From Alphaproteobacteria bacterium (GTDB lineage Bacteria; Pseudomonadota; Alphaproteobacteria; UBA8366; JADFVY01), in contig JAOUMF010000039.1 in NCBI GenBank assembly GCA_029881615.1, forward strand, positions 1 through 9,571: a stretch of 9,571 nt of DNA, written 5' to 3'. Within the stretch, counting starts at the first letter, position 1, and every line of letters starts with the position of its first letter. Positions 5,474-9,571 of this stretch are shown here, piece by piece. Position numbers and translations under genes: made by a program. The notes beneath the pieces were generated by a model. That model searched no databases and was not told the origin of the DNA. It saw nothing but the letters and a program-made list of their open reading frames with translations.

Positions 5474-6478
5474 ATGCGTTCAATGCTTTCCAGATTTGTT
5501 ATGCCGACGGCGGCGGGCCTTGCGGCTCTGACGCTGGCTTCGGCGGCACAGGCCGACAAGATCGTCCTTCATGGCGCCAGCCAGTTCGACGAGAACCATG
5601 CCTTTACCCGGCTGATGCGCAAGTTCGAACAGCTGACCAGGCTCTATTACAGTGGCGAGCATGAGCTCGAGTTCGTCATGCATCTGAACAGCGAACTGGG
5701 CCTGGAAAAGGACTATGTCGCTTACATGAACCAGGGTATTTCGGTCGACTACGCGGTCGCCTCGCCCTCGCATATGTCGACCTTCTCCAAGATGGCGACG
5801 CTGCTGGATCCGCCGATGCTGTATCGGGATGCGGGCCACTGGAGCAAGGTCCTTTCCGGTGACGTGCTGCAGCCCGTCGTCGACGACATCTACAAGCGTG
5901 CGGACATCCTGTTGCTGGGCTATGGCGGCGGCGGCGTGCGTCATCTGATCGTCAACAAGCCCGTGACCAACATGGCCGAAATCAAGGACGTGCCGATCCG
6001 TGTGATGGGTGCCCCGATTCAGACCAAGCTGTTCAACGCTTTCGGCATGGCGCCGAACGTGATCGCCTATTCGGAAGTCTATAACGCGATCCAGACCGGC
6101 GTCATCGACGCGGCCGAGAACGAAGCCGCGGGCATCCGCCAGATGAAGTTCTACGAAGTGGGCCCGAACATCTCGATGACGGCGCATTCGATCACGGTCC
6201 GTCCGCTGGCCATCAGCGGCAAGACTCTTCGTCGTCTGCCGGAAGATCTGCAGGCCGCGATCATCCAGGCCGGCAAGGACGCCGGCACCTACGGTCGTGT
6301 CATCGAGCTTACCGAAGGCGAAATCATCATGAAGGAGATGGAAGAGCAGGGTAAGCTGAAGGCGATCCCCTTCACCGAGCGCGAAAAGCTGATCGAAGCG
6401 GCCACGCCGGTGTTGAAAGAGTACTTCGCTGAGGTGGGCGCCGCCGACCTTTACACCGCGATCCAGGCGGTCAAGTAG
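5474..6478 (+). CDS. dctP: TRAP transporter periplasmic solute-binding protein (DctP family)
   Basis: A 334-residue DctP-type binding protein, the periplasmic component that captures the substrate for the TRAP membrane subunits. The N-terminus is a Sec signal peptide: basic start, hydrophobic core at about residues 8-24, likely cleavage after AQA (about residue 27). Arg156 (GGGVRHL), Arg176 (PIRVMG) and Asn216 (AENE) have exactly the 20- and 40-residue spacing of SiaP Arg127, Arg147 and Asn187. These bind the substrate carboxylate, so an organic acid ligand is likely. The gene has its own upstream region and a strong AGGAGG, and is followed by a terminator before dctQ, matching the need for excess binding protein. 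Codon use is strongly GC-ending, as in a highly expressed gene. The exact ligand cannot be read. Confidence 0.93.
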   Translation: MRSMLSRFVMPTAAGLAALTLASAAQADKIVLHGASQFDENHAFTRLMRKFEQLTRLYYSGEHELEFVMHLNSELGLEKDYVAYMNQGISVDYAVASPSHMSTFSKMATLLDPPMLYRDAGHWSKVLSGDVLQPVVDDIYKRADILLLGYGGGGVRHLIVNKPVTNMAEIKDVPIRVMGAPIQTKLFNAFGMAPNVIAYSEVYNAIQTGVIDAAENEAAGIRQMKFYEVGPNISMTAHSITVRPLAISGKTLRRLPEDLQAAIIQAGKDAGTYGRVIELTEGEIIMKEMEEQGKLKAIPFTEREKLIEAATPVLKEYFAEVGAADLYTAIQAVK

Positions 6479-6508
6479 CCTGACGCGGTTATACGAGAAT
6501 AAACTGTT

Positions 6509-6538
6509 GCCGGCGGCCTTCGCGCCGCCGGCTTTTTT
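6509..6538 (+). terminator. Intrinsic terminator between dctP and dctQ
   Basis: A perfect 9-bp GC stem (GCCGGCGGC at 6509-6517, GCCGCCGGC at 6524-6532) with a 6-base CTTCGC loop is followed directly by six T residues (6533-6538). This is textbook rho-independent form. It starts 30 bases after the dctP stop and lies inside the transporter operon, so it should attenuate transcription into dctQM and give more binding protein than membrane subunits. It may also protect the dctP mRNA 3' end. Confidence 0.92.
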
Positions 6539-6586
6539 CCCATTAAGGTCAAGATCGTCTGGCTGCCGGTCGCGCAAGGGGGCGCA

Positions 6587-7069
6587 ATGAAGAAGATACT
6601 CGACACATATTTTCGGTTCCTTAAGGTCCTGCTGACGGTCCTTATGGGCGTCCTGATCATCCCGGTAACGGTTCAGATACTTTCCCGCTATGTCGGGGTC
6701 ATTCCACGCTACATCTGGACCGAAGAACTCGCAAGATTTTGTTTTATCTGGATTATCCTTGTCGGCTCGATGATTGCTGTGCGCGAAAACGAGCATTTCA
6801 TGGTCGACCTGCTGCCCGAACCCAAGACCCAGCGCGGCAAGGCCATTTCGCTGATTCTCGTCGATTTCATGACTTTCCTGATGGCGATAGTCTTCGTCGT
6901 CTGGGGCCGGCCGCTGGTCGAATTCGGCTTGCTGCAAACCTCCGAGATGGCGGAACTGCCGATGGTCTACATCTACATGGCCTGGCCGATAGCCGGCGTC
7001 ACATGGATACTGTTTCTGGCGGAACGAACCGTCAGTAATATCAAACTTTACAGGAGTGGTCTCCTATGA
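6587..7069 (+). CDS. dctQ: TRAP transporter small membrane subunit (DctQ family)
   Basis: A 160-residue inner-membrane protein with four hydrophobic segments (about residues 13-32, 51-66, 87-108 and 127-146), the usual DctQ topology and length. The family motif is clear as WTEELARF at residues 44-51 leading into the second segment. It pairs with the large DctM subunit to form the sodium-coupled importer that receives substrate from the binding protein. AAGGGGG lies 4 bases before the ATG. The gene is downstream of the terminator and overlaps dctM by four bases (ATGA), so the two subunits are probably made in a coupled ratio. No promoter is convincing in the 108-bp gap before it, so expression probably depends on read-through from dctP. 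Confidence 0.92.
   Translation: MKKILDTYFRFLKVLLTVLMGVLIIPVTVQILSRYVGVIPRYIWTEELARFCFIWIILVGSMIAVRENEHFMVDLLPEPKTQRGKAISLILVDFMTFLMAIVFVVWGRPLVEFGLLQTSEMAELPMVYIYMAWPIAGVTWILFLAERTVSNIKLYRSGLL
7052..7065 (+). promoter_or_regulatory. Hairpin sequestering the dctM ribosome-binding site
   Basis: AGGAG (7052-7056), TGGT loop, CTCCT (7061-7065) form a perfect 5-bp inverted repeat that ends immediately before the dctM ATG. AGGAG is the dctM Shine-Dalgarno, so in RNA it would be base-paired by an anti-SD-like CTCCT. The site lies inside the last codons of dctQ, so ribosomes finishing dctQ would melt it. This suggests dctM translation depends on dctQ translation (inference from sequence). Confidence 0.5.
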
Positions 7070-8367
7070 CGGCGTGGGAAGTTCTGGGGATTATGCTGCC
7101 GCTGTTTATTTTTCTGGTCATAATCCGTGTACCGGTCGCCGTGTCGCTAGGCTTGGCGTGTGTTCCGATTTTTCTTCTGGAAGAACGCCTGACACCGTTC
7201 CTCCTCATGAACGAGATGTTCAAGTCATACAACGCATTCCTGTTGTTGGCGGTGCCATTCTTCCTGCTTGCGGCAAACATAATGAACGCAGCCGGAATCA
7301 CCGACCGCCTGGTGCGGCTGTCGCGGGCGATGGTCGGCCATCTGCCGGGCGGACTGGGCCACGTCAACGTGGTCGTCAGCATGTTGTTTGCCGGCATCTC
7401 GGGTTCGTCGACGGCGGACGCGGCCGGTATCGGTTCGTTATTGATCCCGCAAATGAAAAAACAGGGCTATTCCACGAGCTTCGCGGTAGCGATCACGGCC
7501 TGTTCCTCGGTCATGGGCGTGGTCATCCCGCCGAGCATCCTGATGGTCGTCTGGGGCGGGCTGATGTCGGTCTCGATCGGCGGGCTGTTCCTGGCCGGCG
7601 TCGTACCCGGCATTTTGATTGCCGGATCGCAGATGCTGGCGGTTTATGTTTTTGCGAAGATCTATAACTACCCGATGTATTCGCGCTCCTCACTGAAGGA
7701 GTTCTTTCTTGCGGTCTTGCATGCGCTACCGCCCTTGATGACGCCGATGATCATCGTCGGCGGGATTGTCGGCGGCTTTTTCACACCGACCGAGGCGTCG
7801 GTTATTGCAGTGCTCTATTCGGTAGCCCTCGGCGGGCTGATCTACCGCACCATCGGCATAAACAACCTTCCGTCGATCCTCTACAACTCGGCGAAATTGG
7901 CATCGATTTCGCTTTTTTGTATCGGCACAGCATCGGCATTCGGTTGGGTATTGGCTTACTTCAAGATTCCGCTGGCGGTGGTCTCGTTCCTCGAGCCCTA
8001 TGGTGTCGGGCCAACCAGTACCGGCCTGATCGTCGCCGGGTCGTTTCTGTTGATCGGGATGTTCATCGATGCCATCCCGGCGATTATCATCCTCGGTACC
8101 GTGTTGTGGCCCTTGGCCGAAACCTCGAGTATGCATCCCATACATTTTGCGATTATCGGGGTCATTTCCCTGGCTTTCGGCCTGGTGACACCGCCTTATG
8201 GGCTGTGCCTGCTGATCGCCTGCAAGATCGGCGATATCGAGATCAAGCGAGCCTTGCGGGACGTCGCAATCGTCCTGGCACCCATGTTCGTCGTCCTGTT
8301 GATCGTCATCTTTTTTCCGGAACTGATCTTGGCCCTGCCGAAGTTGCTGATGGCAAAGTTCATGTGA
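7066..8367 (+). CDS. dctM: TRAP transporter large membrane subunit (DctM family)
   Basis: A 433-residue, very hydrophobic protein of normal DctM length (about 425-440) with roughly a dozen membrane segments, the channel-forming subunit of the TRAP importer. The N-terminal repeat carries GISGSSTADAAG (from Gly110) followed by IPQMKKQGYS, AVAITACSS and VIPPSI, all hallmarks of the family. FTPTEAS (middle) and GLVTPPYGL (C-terminal repeat) repeat the inverted-topology pattern. The start is the ATG in the ATGA overlap with dctQ. Base composition in dctQ/dctM is less GC-rich than in the enzyme genes, as expected for codons of hydrophobic residues. No terminator follows it, so the LarA-like gene 64 bases later is probably co-transcribed. 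Confidence 0.95.
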   Translation: MTAWEVLGIMLPLFIFLVIIRVPVAVSLGLACVPIFLLEERLTPFLLMNEMFKSYNAFLLLAVPFFLLAANIMNAAGITDRLVRLSRAMVGHLPGGLGHVNVVVSMLFAGISGSSTADAAGIGSLLIPQMKKQGYSTSFAVAITACSSVMGVVIPPSILMVVWGGLMSVSIGGLFLAGVVPGILIAGSQMLAVYVFAKIYNYPMYSRSSLKEFFLAVLHALPPLMTPMIIVGGIVGGFFTPTEASVIAVLYSVALGGLIYRTIGINNLPSILYNSAKLASISLFCIGTASAFGWVLAYFKIPLAVVSFLEPYGVGPTSTGLIVAGSFLLIGMFIDAIPAIIILGTVLWPLAETSSMHPIHFAIIGVISLAFGLVTPPYGLCLLIACKIGDIEIKRALRDVAIVLAPMFVVLLIVIFFPELILALPKLLMAKFM

Positions 8368-8393
8368 CGTCGTCGAGTTGGAAGACGGGTGTA

Positions 8394-8435
8394 ATGTATC
8401 GCGGTAGAGCAGAAAGAGGAGACCCGCGCGAATGA
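8394..8435 (+). CDS. Possible 13-residue ORF coupled to the LarA-like gene
   Basis: ATG at 8394 opens a 13-codon frame ending in a TGA that overlaps the next ATG (ATGA at 8432-8435), the same arrangement as the 22-codon frame before the AroE-like gene. The peptide ends GDPRE. Only a poor ribosome site (GACGGG) precedes it, and the LarA-like gene has its own AGAGGAG inside the frame. It is probably chance, but it is recorded because the arrangement repeats. The remaining 8368-8393 shows nothing else. Confidence 0.15.
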   Translation: MYRGRAERGDPRE

Positions 8436-9571
8436 AGGTAATAGAGGGACTCCTGAAAGACGTGGCTCTGCCGCGCATGGCGCCCGTTCGCCAACTGTTC
8501 GACGGCACGGAGGAAAAGGACGTCGCGGGTGCCGTCTTGGCGGAGATCGCCAAACCCGGCATTGCCGAACGGATCCGCCCCGGCATGACGGTCGCCGTTG
8601 GCGTCGGCAGCCGCGGGCTGGCCGAACTGCCAACCCTGGTGCGCGCTACGGTCGAGGGGCTTCGTGCCCGAGGAGCAGAGCCGTTCATCGTACCCGCTAT
8701 GGGAAGCCATGGCGGCGCCACGGATGAAGGCCAGGCGGCGCTCTTGGCCAAGCTTGGCGTGACGGCAGAAAGTGTCGGCTGCCCGATCCGCTCCTCCATG
8801 GGAACGGTTGAACTGGGTCGCCTGCCGAATGGCCTGCCGATTCTGATGGATCGGCTGGCGATGCAGGCCGACGGCATCGTCGTCATCAACCGCGTCAAGC
8901 CGCATACCAGCTTCTCCGGCGAGATCGAAAGCGGGCTCGCCAAGATGATCACGATCGGCCTGGGCAAGCAGCAGGGCGCGGAAAGCTGCCACGCGCAGGG
9001 CTTCGGCATGATGGCCGAGAACGTGGTCGAAATGGCCCGCATCAAGCTGGGTATAGCTCCGATCCTGTTCGGGATCGCCACCGTCGAGAATGCCTATGAC
9101 CGTATTCGCCATACCGAGGCCGTCCCTGCCGAGGAAATTCTGGCACGCGAGCCGGAACTGCTACGCATGGCGAAGGCAAATATGCCGCGTGTCCTGTTCA
9201 ACCCGCTCGATGTCCTTGTCGTGGACCTGATCGGCAAGGAATTCTCCGGCACCGGCGCCGACCCAAACATCACCGGCCGCCCCGGCACGCCTTATCTGAA
9301 AACCGAACTGGAAGTCGGCCGCCTGGTCTATCTCGCCCTGTCGCCGAAGAGCGGCGGCAATGCGACCGGCATGGGCCTGTGCGACGTCACCACTCGCGCC
9401 CTGTTCGACGGCGTCGACTTCGCCGCCACCTACGCCAACCACCTCACCTCGACCGTGCTTACCGGGGCGAAGGTTCCGATGATGATGGATAGCGACCGGC
9501 GGGCCGTACAGGCCGCGATCAAGACCTGCAATGCGCCGGACATGGGCCGGCTGCGCGTCGTGCAGATCCCC
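8432..9571 (+). CDS. LarA/DUF2088-family protein, probable nickel-pincer racemase/epimerase (3' end cut)
   Basis: A frame of 380 codons without a stop runs to the window edge, so the C-terminus is missing. It belongs to the lactate-racemase-domain (DUF2088) superfamily, whose characterised member LarA uses a nickel-pincer nucleotide to racemise an alpha-hydroxy acid. Visible candidates are Arg61 (GSRG), His93 (GSHGGAT), His158 (KPHTSFSG), Lys171 (GLAKM) and His187. From memory, LarA residues are Arg75, His108, His174, Lys184 and His200. The spacings agree within one residue, except for three extra residues between His158 and Lys171; the Lys-His distance (16) is identical. Lys171 would tether the cofactor and His187 bind nickel. 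A substrate Lys equivalent could be Lys269 (uncertain). AGAGGAG lies ten bases upstream of the ATG. No larB/C/E cofactor genes are in the window. The substrate is unknown, probably an alpha-hydroxy acid. Confidence 0.85.
   Translation, partial: MKVIEGLLKDVALPRMAPVRQLFDGTEEKDVAGAVLAEIAKPGIAERIRPGMTVAVGVGSRGLAELPTLVRATVEGLRARGAEPFIVPAMGSHGGATDEGQAALLAKLGVTAESVGCPIRSSMGTVELGRLPNGLPILMDRLAMQADGIVVINRVKPHTSFSGEIESGLAKMITIGLGKQQGAESCHAQGFGMMAENVVEMARIKLGIAPILFGIATVENAYDRIRHTEAVPAEEILAREPELLRMAKANMPRVLFNPLDVLVVDLIGKEFSGTGADPNITGRPGTPYLKTELEVGRLVYLALSPKSGGNATGMGLCDVTTRALFDGVDFAATYANHLTSTVLTGAKVPMMMDSDRRAVQAAIKTCNAPDMGRLRVVQIP

Noticed and set aside
5480..6937. 485-codon minus-strand frame across dctP and dctQ
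   Set aside because: It is antisense to two clear TRAP genes and spans the terminator, with a biased His/Asp/Arg composition and no family features.
7726..9081. 451-codon minus-strand frame opposite dctM and the LarA-like gene
   Set aside because: It crosses the boundary between two well-supported plus-strand genes, and its sequence is low-complexity Arg/Ser/Pro-rich as expected of a shadow frame.
1..9571. Mobile element, CRISPR, tRNA or integration site
   Set aside because: No transposase or integrase frame, no regularly spaced repeats, no cloverleaf-like segment and no long terminal repeats were seen.

Overview
The window is GC-rich, densely packed bacterial DNA. Its codon use, short Shine-Dalgarno-led gaps and ATGA overlaps suggest an alphaproteobacterium. 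This is inference from style and gene families; no rRNA or marker gene is present. No tRNA, rRNA, CRISPR array, insertion sequence or integrase was seen. Everything recognised belongs to one catabolic and uptake locus.

Layout. (1) At the left edge a MaoC-like hydratase gene runs leftward and is cut by the window end. (2) A 226-bp divergent control region (270-495) holds a tandem 10-bp direct repeat, an imperfect TTG/CAA palindrome, a weak sigma70-like promoter and a TetR-style palindrome next to the rightward start. (3) A tight five-gene block runs rightward: acyl-CoA dehydrogenase, short-chain dehydrogenase/reductase (SDR), DUF993/DapA-like TIM-barrel protein, xylose-isomerase-like TIM-barrel protein, and an AroE (shikimate dehydrogenase)-like oxidoreductase. 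(4) A 151-bp lower-GC gap carries a perfect 7-bp inverted repeat, a -10-like box and a strong Shine-Dalgarno. (5) A tripartite TRAP transporter follows: solute-binding protein, a textbook intrinsic terminator, small membrane subunit, large membrane subunit. (6) A LarA/DUF2088-family protein (nickel-pincer racemase superfamily) starts 64 bp later and is cut by the right end.

How the genes may work together. The binding protein has an Arg-Arg-Asn triad spaced as in the sialic-acid protein SiaP, so the imported substrate is probably a carboxylate. The LarA-like protein keeps Arg/His/His/Lys/His residues at near-LarA spacing, so it may invert an alpha-hydroxy centre. The AroE-like enzyme keeps the catalytic Lys/Asp pair but has lost part of the shikimate-carboxylate site and has a DxD motif where the cofactor ribose binds. 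It is therefore more likely an NAD-linked catabolic dehydrogenase than biosynthetic AroE. The two TIM-barrel proteins (metal-type and Schiff-base-type) could isomerise/dehydrate and cleave a polyhydroxy acid. The acyl-CoA dehydrogenase, MaoC-like and SDR proteins look like a beta-oxidation-type module. No CoA ligase/transferase and no regulator lies in the window. The substrate is unknown to me, and the cluster as a whole is the best candidate here for an undescribed pathway.
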